57,067 nucleotides of DNA from an uncultured bacterium (GTDB lineage Bacteria; Bacteroidota; Bacteroidia; Chitinophagales; Chitinophagaceae). The translations under genes and the position numbers were made by a program. How positions within the stretch are numbered: position 1 is the stretch's first letter; the number at the start of each line of letters is the position of its first letter. Positions 35,693 to 44,094 of this stretch are shown piece by piece. The notes beneath the pieces were generated by a model. That model did no database searches, was not told the origin of the DNA, and saw only the letters and a program-made list of their open reading frames with translations. Location of the stretch: contig CAJBBV010000173.1 in assembly GCA_903951405.1 (NCBI GenBank), forward strand, positions 1 through 57,067, given 5' to 3'.

Positions 35693-35723
35693 TTGTTTAA
35701 CTACATTCAGTTTCTTATATTTG
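35693..35723 (+). promoter_or_regulatory. Promoter of the aromatic amino acid operon leader
   Basis: TTG (35693-35695), 20 nt, TATATTTG (35716-35723) fits the Bacteroidota -33/-7 pattern. The leader-peptide ATG follows 4 nt later, so the transcript would be nearly leaderless. The second Met (35734) is an alternative start. Confidence 0.6.
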
Positions 35724-35727
35724 TTTC

Positions 35728-35799
35728 ATGAATATGCCAAAGACAGCCCGTTTTTATTTTTACTACTACTTTAGCGGTAGCACGGGATCCCTTTGTTGA
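35728..35799 (+). CDS. Phe/Tyr-rich leader peptide (attenuator sensor)
   Basis: 23 codons, not in the ORF track. After eight codons the peptide reads FYFYYYF (three Phe, four Tyr in a row), then a Ser/Gly-rich tail and TGA. Stalling at these codons when Phe-tRNA or Tyr-tRNA is scarce would report the products of the downstream pathway, as in pheL. The stop lies 31 nt before a strong terminator hairpin, and the peptide-coding RNA holds the antiterminator strands. Identity as a leader peptide is inferred from composition plus context, both strong. Confidence 0.85.
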   Translation: MNMPKTARFYFYYYFSGSTGSLC

Positions 35800-35860
35800 A
35801 CAAATAATAACAAGATATATCAACATAAGAATCCCGGTAACACTACCGGGATTTTTTTTT
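35747..35860 (+). promoter_or_regulatory. Phe/Tyr transcription attenuator (1:2, 2:3 and 3:4 structures)
   Basis: Competing pairings are visible by eye. 1:2 is CCCGT (35747-35751) with ACGGG (35782-35786), enclosing the Phe/Tyr codons. The antiterminator is nested: CGGTAG (35775-35780) with CTACCG (35843-35848), and CGGGAT (35783-35788) with ATCCCG (35831-35836). 3:4 is the terminator at 35830-35860. A ribosome stalled on the Phe/Tyr run leaves 35775 onward free and favours readthrough; one that reaches the stop codon covers these bases and permits termination. Confidence 0.8.
35830..35860 (+). terminator. Attenuator terminator hairpin before pheA
   Basis: AATCCCGGTA, loop ACAC, TACCGGGATT: a 10-bp perfect stem running straight into a T tract (35852-35860). 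It lies between the leader peptide and the first biosynthetic gene. Confidence 0.92.
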
Positions 35861-35876
35861 AAATAGTAAATGAACG

Positions 35877-36767
35877 ATGTCCGAAAAGAAAAAAAATAAA
35901 GGTCAAAAGCTAGAAGAGTCTACTATGTTGGCTACTTCCAAACCTATTGCCATCCAAGGCTATGAAGGGAGTTTTCATCAAGTAGCTGCTCGGAAGTTCT
36001 TTGGAAAAAAGGTTGAAATCCTTCCGTGCGCAACGTTCATCGATCTTATTCGGGATGCATCAGATTCTAAAAAAACGAGTGGCGGTATTATGGCGATTGA
36101 AAATTCCATCGCGGGTAGTATCCTCCCCAATTATAACTTATTGCAAAAGTCATCTCTTTTTGTAGCAGGTGAGGTCTACCTCCAAATCGATCAAAATTTA
36201 ATGGTGAACCCTGGCGTAAAGTTATCTGATATCAAAGAGGTTCATTCACATCCTATGGCGCTGCAACAATGCCTTGGTTTTTTAAACAAGTATCCATGGA
36301 AATTGATTGAGACTGATGATACGGCATTGAGTGCAAAGCATGTTCACCTCAAAAAGAGTAAGCATATTGCAGCAATTGCTAGTAAACTTGCTGCTGAGAT
36401 GTTTGATCTTGAATTGATTGCTCCTAAAATCAACGACGTAAAACACAATTATACTCGTTTCTTGGTTTTGCAACAGCATCCTTCTGTTGTTGAAGGTGCA
36501 AATAAGGCATCAATCAATTTTCATACAGATCATGAGAAAGGAAGTCTTGCAAAAGTACTTGCAATTATAGCTTCTCAAGATATTAACATCAGTAAGCTAC
36601 AATCGTTTCCCATCGCCGGCAGTCAATTTAAATATGGTTTTCATGCAGATCTTGAATTTGAATCGTTAAAGCAATTCAATTCACTTCTGAAAAAGTTGAC
36701 GGCCAAAACAAAGTACATGCGTGTGCTGGGTATTTATAAAAAAGGAAAATTCAATTCAGCCTCATGA
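35877..36767 (+). CDS. pheA: Prephenate dehydratase
   Basis: 296 aa; converts prephenate to phenylpyruvate. The catalytic PDT domain (about 24-205) shows IQGYEGSFHQVAARKFF, GIMAIENSIAGSI and the TRF-type motif NYTRFLVL. A C-terminal ACT domain (about 215-290, with SLAKVLAIIASQDINISKLQSFP) gives allosteric control by phenylalanine. No chorismate mutase domain is fused; mutase activity comes from the DAHP synthase fusion four genes on. First gene after the attenuator; its stop overlaps the aminotransferase start by 4 nt. Confidence 0.93.
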   Translation: MSEKKKNKGQKLEESTMLATSKPIAIQGYEGSFHQVAARKFFGKKVEILPCATFIDLIRDASDSKKTSGGIMAIENSIAGSILPNYNLLQKSSLFVAGEVYLQIDQNLMVNPGVKLSDIKEVHSHPMALQQCLGFLNKYPWKLIETDDTALSAKHVHLKKSKHIAAIASKLAAEMFDLELIAPKINDVKHNYTRFLVLQQHPSVVEGANKASINFHTDHEKGSLAKVLAIIASQDINISKLQSFPIAGSQFKYGFHADLEFESLKQFNSLLKKLTAKTKYMRVLGIYKKGKFNSAS

Positions 36768-37945
36768 TACCGGTATCATCTAGATTAAATGGAATTGGAG
36801 AATATTATTTCTCTACTAAGCTTCGAGAAATCGATGAGCTTAATAAGGCAGGGCATGCTGTTATTAATTTGGGTATTGGTAGTCCTGATCTCCCACCTCA
36901 CCCATCAGTTGTAGAAGCATTACACACGGAAGCCGCAAAACAAAACACACACGCATATCAATCCTATAAAGGGTCGCCAATATTTCGAAATGCAATTTCT
37001 GCGTGGTATAAAAAATGGTATAATGTTCTTGTGAATCCTGATACCGAGGTGCTTCCCTTAATAGGAAGTAAAGAAGGCATTATGCACATATGCATGACGT
37101 ATCTTCAAGATGGCGATGCTGCCTTAGTGCCAAACCCCGGTTATCCAACATATAGCAGTGCTGTCAAGCTTTCTGGGGGAACGGTACTTTCATATAGACT
37201 TGAGTCCCAAAATAATTGGCATCCCGACTTAGCTGTTTGGAAGAAAATGATTGATGAGTATAATTCATCTGCACAAGGTGTTGTGAAAATTATTTTTCTT
37301 AATTACCCTCATATGCCTACGGGGCAACTCCCCGATAAAAAATTATTGAGCGAAATCATTGCGTTTGCAAAGCAGGAAAACGTAATGATAGTACATGATA
37401 ATCCATACAGTTTTATTTTGAATGATTATCCTGCAAGTTTATTGGAGTTTGATGTGAATAAAGAAGTAGTTATCGAGCTCAATTCGTTGAGCAAATCTCA
37501 CAATATGGCCGGTTGGCGTGTAGGGATGATTGTTGCTTCTGCTGAACATATCAATGCCATCTTAAGATTTAAAAGCAATATGGATAGTGGCATGTTTTTA
37601 CCTGTTCAACTTGCAGCATCTAAAGCATTAGAGTTGGGTAAAGATTGGTTTGATGATATGAATCAGATTTACGCAACTAGAAAAAAGTTGGCCTGTGAGT
37701 TACTTGATTTACTTGATTGTGCTTATTCTAAAGATCAAGTTGGAATGTTTGTTTGGGCCGCCATTCCTAAGCATATTAAGTCGGGTTATGAGCTTAGTGA
37801 TAAAGTATTGAATGAGGCGCGTGTGTTCATCACGCCCGGAGGGATTTTTGGGGATGCAGGTGATGCATTTGTTCGGGTGAGTTTATGTAGCAAAGAAGAA
37901 GTTTTACAAGAAGCTATTAATAGAGTGAAGAAATTGAAACAATAG
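36764..37945 (+). CDS. Class I/II pyridoxal-phosphate aminotransferase (probable aromatic amino acid aminotransferase)
   Basis: 393 aa. GIGSPDLPPHPSVVEAL, GSKEGIMHI, NYPHMPTGQ, VHDNPYSF and the PLP-Lys motif SLSKSHNMAGWRVG belong to the aspartate/LL-diaminopimelate aminotransferase fold. Placement between pheA and tyrA suggests it transaminates phenylpyruvate and 4-hydroxyphenylpyruvate, or prephenate. Starts inside the pheA stop (ATGA), so it is translationally coupled. Confidence 0.85.
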   Translation: MIPVSSRLNGIGEYYFSTKLREIDELNKAGHAVINLGIGSPDLPPHPSVVEALHTEAAKQNTHAYQSYKGSPIFRNAISAWYKKWYNVLVNPDTEVLPLIGSKEGIMHICMTYLQDGDAALVPNPGYPTYSSAVKLSGGTVLSYRLESQNNWHPDLAVWKKMIDEYNSSAQGVVKIIFLNYPHMPTGQLPDKKLLSEIIAFAKQENVMIVHDNPYSFILNDYPASLLEFDVNKEVVIELNSLSKSHNMAGWRVGMIVASAEHINAILRFKSNMDSGMFLPVQLAASKALELGKDWFDDMNQIYATRKKLACELLDLLDCAYSKDQVGMFVWAAIPKHIKSGYELSDKVLNEARVFITPGGIFGDAGDAFVRVSLCSKEEVLQEAINRVKKLKQ

Positions 37946-38010
37946 AATACGAGTAATAGGCTGAACATACTTTTAATTAAACGCAAAGCAGGTTTTAAGT
38001 AGTTGAACAA

Positions 38011-38865
38011 ATGAATGTAAATAAAAAAAATATTGCCATAGTTGGAGTGGGGCTAATTGGCGGCTCACTTGCCCTTCAGTGTAAGAAGAAGGGCATATCC
38101 AATCATGTTGTTGGTATTGACAGTAATCCACTTCATGCAGAGCAAGCTCTTTCACTGCATCTTGTTGATGAGATGTTGAGTATGCAAGAGGCAGTCTCAA
38201 AGTCAGATGTTATCCTCGTTGCTATACCTGTTGACAGTATGGTTGCGCTGGTGCCTAAAATACTTGACTTAGTTGATCAACAACTAGTCATTGATCTAGG
38301 CTCTACAAAAAGCTTGTTGATTGATGCGGTGAGAGACCATCCAAAAAGAAGACAGTTTGTCGCTGCACATCCGATGTGGGGAACAGAATATAGTGGGCCT
38401 ACTGCAGCGGTAGAAGGTGCATTCGAAGATAAATCAGTGATTATTTGTGATGCTAAGGATAGTAGTGAAGAGGCCATTGAATATGTTAAATTCCTTTTCG
38501 GCAAGTTGAAGATGCGCATTTTTGAGATGGATGCCCATGATCACGATCTTCATGCTGCATATGTTAGTCATATCTCTCATATCACGTCATTTGCATTGGC
38601 TAATACAGTCCTTGAAAAGGAAAAAGAAGATAGTGCCATTTTTGAAATGGCTAGTGCTGGATTTGAAAGTACAGTAAGGTTGGCAAAGAGTAGCCCTGAT
38701 ATGTGGACACCGATTTTAAAGCAAAACAAGGATAATATCCTGGATGTATTGAATGAGCACATCATGCAGCTAAGAAAATTTAAATCTTGTTTAGAGAAAG
38801 AGAACTGGGATTATCTTCACGAGTTAATGGAAAAAGCAAATCAGATCCGTAGGATCATTCATTAG
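38011..38865 (+). CDS. tyrA: Prephenate (or arogenate) dehydrogenase
   Basis: 284 aa. The N-terminal NAD(P) loop is GVGLIGGSLALQC. AAHPMWGTEYSGP supplies the catalytic-His/substrate region (HPMxGxExSG), and HDHDLHAAYVSHISH is the conserved helix that closes the active site. It converts prephenate to 4-hydroxyphenylpyruvate (or arogenate to tyrosine). No ACT domain is present, so feedback may rest on DAHP synthase and the attenuator. 65 nt after the aminotransferase. Confidence 0.92.
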   Translation: MNVNKKNIAIVGVGLIGGSLALQCKKKGISNHVVGIDSNPLHAEQALSLHLVDEMLSMQEAVSKSDVILVAIPVDSMVALVPKILDLVDQQLVIDLGSTKSLLIDAVRDHPKRRQFVAAHPMWGTEYSGPTAAVEGAFEDKSVIICDAKDSSEEAIEYVKFLFGKLKMRIFEMDAHDHDLHAAYVSHISHITSFALANTVLEKEKEDSAIFEMASAGFESTVRLAKSSPDMWTPILKQNKDNILDVLNEHIMQLRKFKSCLEKENWDYLHELMEKANQIRRIIH

Positions 38866-38905
38866 TATAAAATAAACATTCTTTTTAAAACGTTAATTTT
38901 ACATC

Positions 38906-39994
38906 ATGGAAACAACACAAGAAAGTCAACAATCAATTGTAAAAGCTGCTTGGAATAAACGTCCTCTTATTATTTCCGGCCCTTGCAGTGCAGAAACTGA
39001 AGAGCAGGTACTAGCCACTGCACAACGACTTGCCAATACAGGTAAAGTGGATATGTTGCGTGCAGGTATTTGGAAGCCAAGAACCAAGCCTGGCATGTTT
39101 GAAGGTATTGGGGCAAAAGGGTTGCCTTGGTTGCAGCAAGCAAAAAAACTCACAGGATTGCCTACAACTGTAGAAGTGGCAACGGGAAAGCAAGTTGAAG
39201 ACGCGCTCACATTTGACGTAGATGTTTTATGGGTTGGTGCTAGAACAACTGTGAATCCATTCAGCGTTCAAGAGGTAGCTGATGCACTTCGTGGTGTTGA
39301 TGTTCCTGTATTGATAAAAAATCCAATCAATCCTGATCTTGAATTATGGCAGGGTGCTGTTGAGCGTGTTGCACGTGCGGGCATAAAAGATATTGGACTT
39401 ATCCATCGTGGATTTTCTTCATATGGCAACACTGAATTTAGGAATGCTCCGATGTGGCATTTAGCGATTGAGATGAAACGCAGAATGCCTGGAACACCAA
39501 TCATTAATGACCCTTCACATATTTGTGGTCGAAGAGACATACTTCTCGCAACAGCTCAAAAAGCAATTGACCTGGACTTTGATGGTTTGATGATTGAAAG
39601 TCATATCGACCCAGATAATGCATGGAGTGATGCTAAGCAACAAATCACTCCTGAGCGTCTTGCAGAAATGTTAGATGAGATCGTATGGAGAAGAGAAGAT
39701 GTTTCATCAGAAACATTTCATATTGCACTTGATAAGTTGAGGGAACAAATCAATCATATCGACGATGAGTTGATGCAGTTGATTTCACAACGGATGCATA
39801 TCGCAGAAAAAATAGGCACTTACAAGAAAAATAATAATGTAACTATTTTACAAGCAAATCGTTGGAATGAAATTTTAGATAAAGCGGTAAAGAAGGCAGA
39901 TAAGCTTTCGCTTAGTGAGGAGTTTGTAACCCGTTACATGGATGCAATTCATATGGAAAGTATCAATAGGCAGAATAAAATCATGAACGACTAA
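38906..39994 (+). CDS. Bifunctional DAHP synthase / chorismate mutase type II
   Basis: 362 aa fusion. The N-terminal KDO8P-like DAHP synthase (about 18-255) begins IISGPCSAETEEQ, contains AGIWKPRTKPGMFEG and ends with NDPSHICGRRD and MIESHIDPDNA. The C-terminal chorismate mutase (about 268-355) reads LDKLREQINHIDDELMQLISQRM...IGTYKK. It joins the first committed step (DAHP) to the branch point (prephenate), a fusion common in Bacteroidota. The mutase domain often gives the synthase prephenate- or chorismate-sensitive control; which effector acts here is not shown. Confidence 0.93.
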   Translation: METTQESQQSIVKAAWNKRPLIISGPCSAETEEQVLATAQRLANTGKVDMLRAGIWKPRTKPGMFEGIGAKGLPWLQQAKKLTGLPTTVEVATGKQVEDALTFDVDVLWVGARTTVNPFSVQEVADALRGVDVPVLIKNPINPDLELWQGAVERVARAGIKDIGLIHRGFSSYGNTEFRNAPMWHLAIEMKRRMPGTPIINDPSHICGRRDILLATAQKAIDLDFDGLMIESHIDPDNAWSDAKQQITPERLAEMLDEIVWRREDVSSETFHIALDKLREQINHIDDELMQLISQRMHIAEKIGTYKKNNNVTILQANRWNEILDKAVKKADKLSLSEEFVTRYMDAIHMESINRQNKIMND

Positions 39995-40017
39995 GGTTCG
40001 CTACTAATAAACTGACC

Positions 40018-40434
40018 ATGGTACAGGTTTTTTTATATGTGCACATCATTTGGTCAACTCGAAACAGGGAAAGTGTATTAACGAGGCCAGTAAGGGTTGT
40101 TCTATTTAGCCATTTAAAAAAACTAGCAGAGGAAAAAGGAATTCATTTATTGGAAGTGAATGGAGCCGAAGATCATGTTCATCTTTTATTGCAGTTGCAT
40201 CCTGCCCAGAATTTATCTCAGGTCATGAGGTTGTTGCGTTCTGAGTCTTCCGAATGGACAAACACCACTCAATTAATAAAGGGTGGGTTTGACTGGTCTG
40301 ATGAAATCATTGCTTATTCAGTGAGTCCGGGTTCACTTGCACAAGTGACATCCTTTATTGAAAGGCAAGAAGAGTATCATTTGACTAAGACGTTTCAAAC
40401 AGAAATCGAAGTTTTTTTAAAAACAGATAAGTAA
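40018..40434 (+). CDS. Y1 (IS200-like/REP-associated) transposase-fold protein lacking the catalytic Tyr
   Basis: 138 aa. The HUH motif is intact (EDHVHLLL, His53 and His55), and the family's VS-x-S and xIxxQ segments are readable (AYSVSPGSL, SFIERQEEYHLTKTF). The nucleophilic tyrosine of the YxxxQ motif is replaced by Phe113 (F-IER-Q117). The C-terminal tail of the family is absent. The gene sits 23 nt after the DAHP synthase stop and 4 nt before aroB, with no terminal hairpins or REP palindromes seen. It is therefore an operon member, probably domesticated as a nucleic-acid-binding protein. Function unknown. Confidence 0.8.
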   Translation: MVQVFLYVHIIWSTRNRESVLTRPVRVVLFSHLKKLAEEKGIHLLEVNGAEDHVHLLLQLHPAQNLSQVMRLLRSESSEWTNTTQLIKGGFDWSDEIIAYSVSPGSLAQVTSFIERQEEYHLTKTFQTEIEVFLKTDK

Positions 40435-40438
40435 TAGT

Positions 40439-41482
40439 ATGACGAGTATGAAAAAAATGCGTTTTCAATTTTCACAGAAAATAGTGGATTGCTACTTTGA
40501 TGCATCGTTCAAACGTCTTGAAGAGATTGTAAACAAAGAGAAGGCAATCATTATTACTGATGAAAATGTTTTTGTTGCGCATAAAAGTAAATTCAAGAAG
40601 TGGAATGTAATCACCTTGAAAGCTGGTGAGGAGTATAAGGTTCAGGCTACGGTGGACGCCGTCATTGCTCAGTTGATAGAATTTTCTGCAGATAGACAAA
40701 CGACATTAATTGGTATTGGAGGGGGAGTAATTACAGACCTTACCGGCTATATCGCTTCGGTATACATGAGGGGCATTGAGTTTGGTTTTGTGCCTACATC
40801 ATTATTAGCTATGGTAGATGCTTCTATTGGAGGTAAAAACGGTATCGATGTTGGCGAATATAAAAATATGGTGGGTATCATACGTCAACCCTCTTTCTTG
40901 TTTTATGATCTTGATTTCTTGAAAACATTACCAGATTCAGAATGGAGTAATGGGTTTGCTGAGATCATCAAGCATGCTTGTATATTGGATAGCAAAACGT
41001 TTTCATTGTTAGAGAAAAGCAATATTGCTAAAGTGAAGCGTGACAAATCCCTTCTTAGGGATATTATTCTGCGCAATGTAAAATTGAAAGTGGGTGTTGT
41101 TAAAGCGGATGAATTTGAAACAGGCAATAGAAAGTTGCTCAATTTCGGTCATACCCTTGGACATGCCTTGGAAACTCAATATGAATTGACGCATGGTCAA
41201 GCTGTTTCATTAGGAATGATTTTCGCTTCATGGCTTTCAGAAAAAGCAGTGGGACTAAAAGGGGCAGATAGAATAGAAAAAGTATTGATAGAATATGGAT
41301 TACCGACCAGAGGAAAATTTGATGTAAAAAAAGTGTATAATGTCTTGAAGATGGATAAGAAGCGTGTGAACAAAGACATGAGCTATATTTTATTGCAAAA
41401 AATAGGAACTGGTTTAATACAAAAGATTTCTGTTGATGCACTGCATGAACATTTAGTTGAGTTTAATAACATGATTAAGTAA
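40439..41482 (+). CDS. aroB: 3-Dehydroquinate synthase
   Basis: 347 aa; second step of the shikimate pathway. GIGGGVITDLTGYIASVYMRGI holds the NAD/metal region, VPTSLLAMVDASIGGKNGID is the strongly conserved core, EIIKHACI and NFGHTLGHALE give the zinc ligands. N-terminus slightly short for the family. Cotranscribed with the Y1-like gene (4-nt gap) and aroA (8-nt gap). Confidence 0.95.
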   Translation: MTSMKKMRFQFSQKIVDCYFDASFKRLEEIVNKEKAIIITDENVFVAHKSKFKKWNVITLKAGEEYKVQATVDAVIAQLIEFSADRQTTLIGIGGGVITDLTGYIASVYMRGIEFGFVPTSLLAMVDASIGGKNGIDVGEYKNMVGIIRQPSFLFYDLDFLKTLPDSEWSNGFAEIIKHACILDSKTFSLLEKSNIAKVKRDKSLLRDIILRNVKLKVGVVKADEFETGNRKLLNFGHTLGHALETQYELTHGQAVSLGMIFASWLSEKAVGLKGADRIEKVLIEYGLPTRGKFDVKKVYNVLKMDKKRVNKDMSYILLQKIGTGLIQKISVDALHEHLVEFNNMIK

Positions 41483-41490
41483 TAAGTAAA

Positions 41491-42771
41491 ATGAAGGCAA
41501 TAGTTCATCCATCTGTATTGCATGGGAATATTAGTGCGCCAAGATCTAAAAGTGATATGCAGCGCGCTTGTGCCGCTGCATTGCTTCACGTTGGGAAAAC
41601 ATTGATATATACTCCAGGTAATTCAAATGATGATCTTGCAGCAATAGATGTGATTCAAAAACTTGGGGCAGTAATTATTGAGCATACAGATCATCTTGAA
41701 ATATCAAGTGTAGGTGTTATGCCCGTTAATGATACTGTATTTTGTGGTGAAAGTGGATTGGGAATAAGAATGTTCACTCCCATTGCTTCAATAAGTAGTC
41801 AGCAACTTACGTTGACTGGTTCAGGATCATTAATGAATCGACCAATGCATTTCTTTGATGAGATATTTCCAAAATTGGGTATTACTATTTCGTCTAACAA
41901 TGGAAAGCTTCCTATTCAGATTAAGGGGCCGTTGGTGCCTTCTACTATTGAGGTTGACGGGAGTTTGAGTTCTCAGTTTTTAACTGGACTTTTATTCGCT
42001 TTTTCAGCTTCAAATGCATCTGACGTTACCATAAAAGTAAAAGACTTAAAAAGTAGGCCATATATTGATATGACATTACAAGTGATTAAGGCATTTGGGA
42101 TGAAGCTTCCTATAGTCGATTCCTATGAGACGTTTTCATTTGGTCCTGCAACAACAATTTCTTCAACAGATACTATTCAGTATACCGTTGAGGGTGATTG
42201 GAGTGGAGCATCGTTTCTATTTGTGGCAGGGGCAATTTCTGCTGAGGTTGTTATTGAAGGAATGAATCCTGATTCTGTTCAAGCAGATAAGCAAATACTA
42301 AAGGCAATACAATCCTGTGGCGCACACTTGATTTATAATGATGGGCGATATGTGGTTTCTCCGGGTGAACTTGTTGCATTTGAATTTGATGCAACAGAAT
42401 GTCCTGATTTATTTCCACCATTGGTTTCGTTGGCTGCCTATTGCAAAGGCATAACAAAAATTAAGGGTGCTAAGAGATTAACACATAAAGAAAGCGATAG
42501 GGCCTTAACACTTCAGGATGTCTTTGGTAAAATGGGCATAAAAATTGACTTGGACGATGATGTCATGTATGTTCATGGTGGCAGCGTTTTGAATACAGCT
42601 GAGGTTCATTCTCATCATGATCATCGAATTGCCATGGCTGCTGCGGTTGCTGCATTGTGTGCAGATGGACCTGTGATTATAAACGATGCGGAAGCTATCA
42701 ATAAATCGTATCCTGATTTTTATCATCATATGATTTCACTCGGCGCTAAAATTACTTTAGAAACGAATTAA
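41491..42771 (+). CDS. aroA: 3-Phosphoshikimate 1-carboxyvinyltransferase (EPSP synthase)
   Basis: 426 aa. Seen: SAPRSKSDMQRACAAALL, GESGLGIRMFTP, LTGSGSLMNRPM, the middle LTGLLFA/SRPYID region and the C-terminal DHRIAMAAAVAAL with KSYPDFY. Catalyses PEP addition to shikimate-3-phosphate. A typical length and all substrate-binding blocks are present. Located 8 nt after aroB and 9 nt before aroC. Confidence 0.95.
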   Translation: MKAIVHPSVLHGNISAPRSKSDMQRACAAALLHVGKTLIYTPGNSNDDLAAIDVIQKLGAVIIEHTDHLEISSVGVMPVNDTVFCGESGLGIRMFTPIASISSQQLTLTGSGSLMNRPMHFFDEIFPKLGITISSNNGKLPIQIKGPLVPSTIEVDGSLSSQFLTGLLFAFSASNASDVTIKVKDLKSRPYIDMTLQVIKAFGMKLPIVDSYETFSFGPATTISSTDTIQYTVEGDWSGASFLFVAGAISAEVVIEGMNPDSVQADKQILKAIQSCGAHLIYNDGRYVVSPGELVAFEFDATECPDLFPPLVSLAAYCKGITKIKGAKRLTHKESDRALTLQDVFGKMGIKIDLDDDVMYVHGGSVLNTAEVHSHHDHRIAMAAAVAALCADGPVIINDAEAINKSYPDFYHHMISLGAKITLETN

Positions 42772-42780
42772 ATAATAGTC

Positions 42781-43776
42781 ATGAACCATTTCGGAAAAAT
42801 TTTTTCAGTATCTATTTTTGGTGAATCACATGGAGAAGGTTTAGGCGTAGTGATTGATGGTTGTCCTGCTGGTATGCCATTAGCAGTAGAAGATTTTATT
42901 GTGGATACAGAAAGAAGAAAAGGCGGTATACAAAAAGGGACAACGCCAAGACAAGAAGAAGATTTACCGATATTTAAAAGTGGCGTATTTAATGGTAAAA
43001 CTACGGGTGCTCCATTGATGTTACTTTTTGAAAATAAAAATACGCGATCTGGTGATTATGAGAAACAGCGTGCTGTTCCAAGGCCAGGGCATGCTGATTT
43101 TGTTGCCAACCGAAAATTTGGAGGGTTTGAAGATTTTAGAGGTGGTGGGCATTTTAGTGGACGACTTACACTTTGCCTTGTAGCGGCTGGTGTGGTAGCT
43201 AAAAAAATATTGAAAGGAATAACAGTTATTTCGGAAATCGTTTCGATAGGTGGTGAGTCTTCAGTTGAACTTGGATTACAGAAAGCGATAGATCAAAAGG
43301 ATTCTGTTGGTGGTATCGTGGAGTGTAAAGTGAATGGATTGCCGTTGGGTTTAGGTGAGCCATTTTTTGATTCTGCAGAGTCGCTCATTTCACATGCTGT
43401 ATTTGCTATCCCAGCGGTTCGAGGCATAGAATTCGGTACAGGATTCAACGCTGCTTCTATGTTTGGAGTAGATCATAATGATGCAATAGAAAATAAAGAT
43501 GGTAAAACAACTACAAACCATGCAGGTGGAATTATAGGGGGCATTACCAACGGTAATGAGGTTGTTTTTAGAATTGCCATTAAGCCAACTTCTTCTACTC
43601 CCAAAGAACAACATACATACAATTGGGAAACCGATGCCATGGAAAACTTTTCAGTGCGAGGAAGGCATGATTTATGCATTGCGTTAAGAGTTCCACCAGT
43701 ACTTGAAGCGGTTACGGCATTTGTATTTGCTGACCTCATGTTGCGGTCGCAACATATAAAACCCGTATATTCATAA
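42781..43776 (+). CDS. aroC: Chorismate synthase
   Basis: 331 aa; reduced-FMN-dependent last step to chorismate. GESHGEGLGVVIDGCPAG at the N-terminus, RPGHADFVANRKF and DFRGGGHFSGRLT are the family signatures. Somewhat shorter than the 350-360 aa of many homologues, lacking C-terminal extension only. Ninth element of the operon counting the leader. Confidence 0.95.
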   Translation: MNHFGKIFSVSIFGESHGEGLGVVIDGCPAGMPLAVEDFIVDTERRKGGIQKGTTPRQEEDLPIFKSGVFNGKTTGAPLMLLFENKNTRSGDYEKQRAVPRPGHADFVANRKFGGFEDFRGGGHFSGRLTLCLVAAGVVAKKILKGITVISEIVSIGGESSVELGLQKAIDQKDSVGGIVECKVNGLPLGLGEPFFDSAESLISHAVFAIPAVRGIEFGTGFNAASMFGVDHNDAIENKDGKTTTNHAGGIIGGITNGNEVVFRIAIKPTSSTPKEQHTYNWETDAMENFSVRGRHDLCIALRVPPVLEAVTAFVFADLMLRSQHIKPVYS

Positions 43777-43790
43777 CCGAAATTCAACAC

Positions 43791-44090
43791 ATGGCTAAAA
43801 TTTATCATATTACTACTGCTGAAGCTTGGAAAAAAGCAAAGGCAGAAGGCGTTTATTCTTCCCCGGCGCTAAATGCAGAAGGCTTTATACATTGCTGTGA
43901 GGCTAGCCAAGTAGATTATATAAAAGACAAATATTACAAGGGCATCAGTGATTTGATGCAACTCACTATTGAAACGGATAAACTTTCAAGTCAATTTATA
44001 TTTGAGTGGTCTCCTTCATTAGAACAAACATTTCCACACGTATACGGACCAATAAATCTAGATTCGGTCATTTCCGTAGAGTCTATATAG
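43791..44090 (+). CDS. DUF952 family protein
   Basis: 99 aa. IYHITTAEAWKKAKAEGVYSSPALNAEGFIHCCEASQV and the late ...FPHVYGPINLDSVI follow the DUF952 pattern. The family resembles an ADP-ribosyltransferase-like fold, but no activity is established. It starts 14 nt after aroC and is probably the last gene of the aromatic operon; its stop lies 4 nt from that of the convergent metallo-hydrolase gene. Confidence 0.82.
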   Translation: MAKIYHITTAEAWKKAKAEGVYSSPALNAEGFIHCCEASQVDYIKDKYYKGISDLMQLTIETDKLSSQFIFEWSPSLEQTFPHVYGPINLDSVISVESI

Positions 44091-44094
44091 CTGT

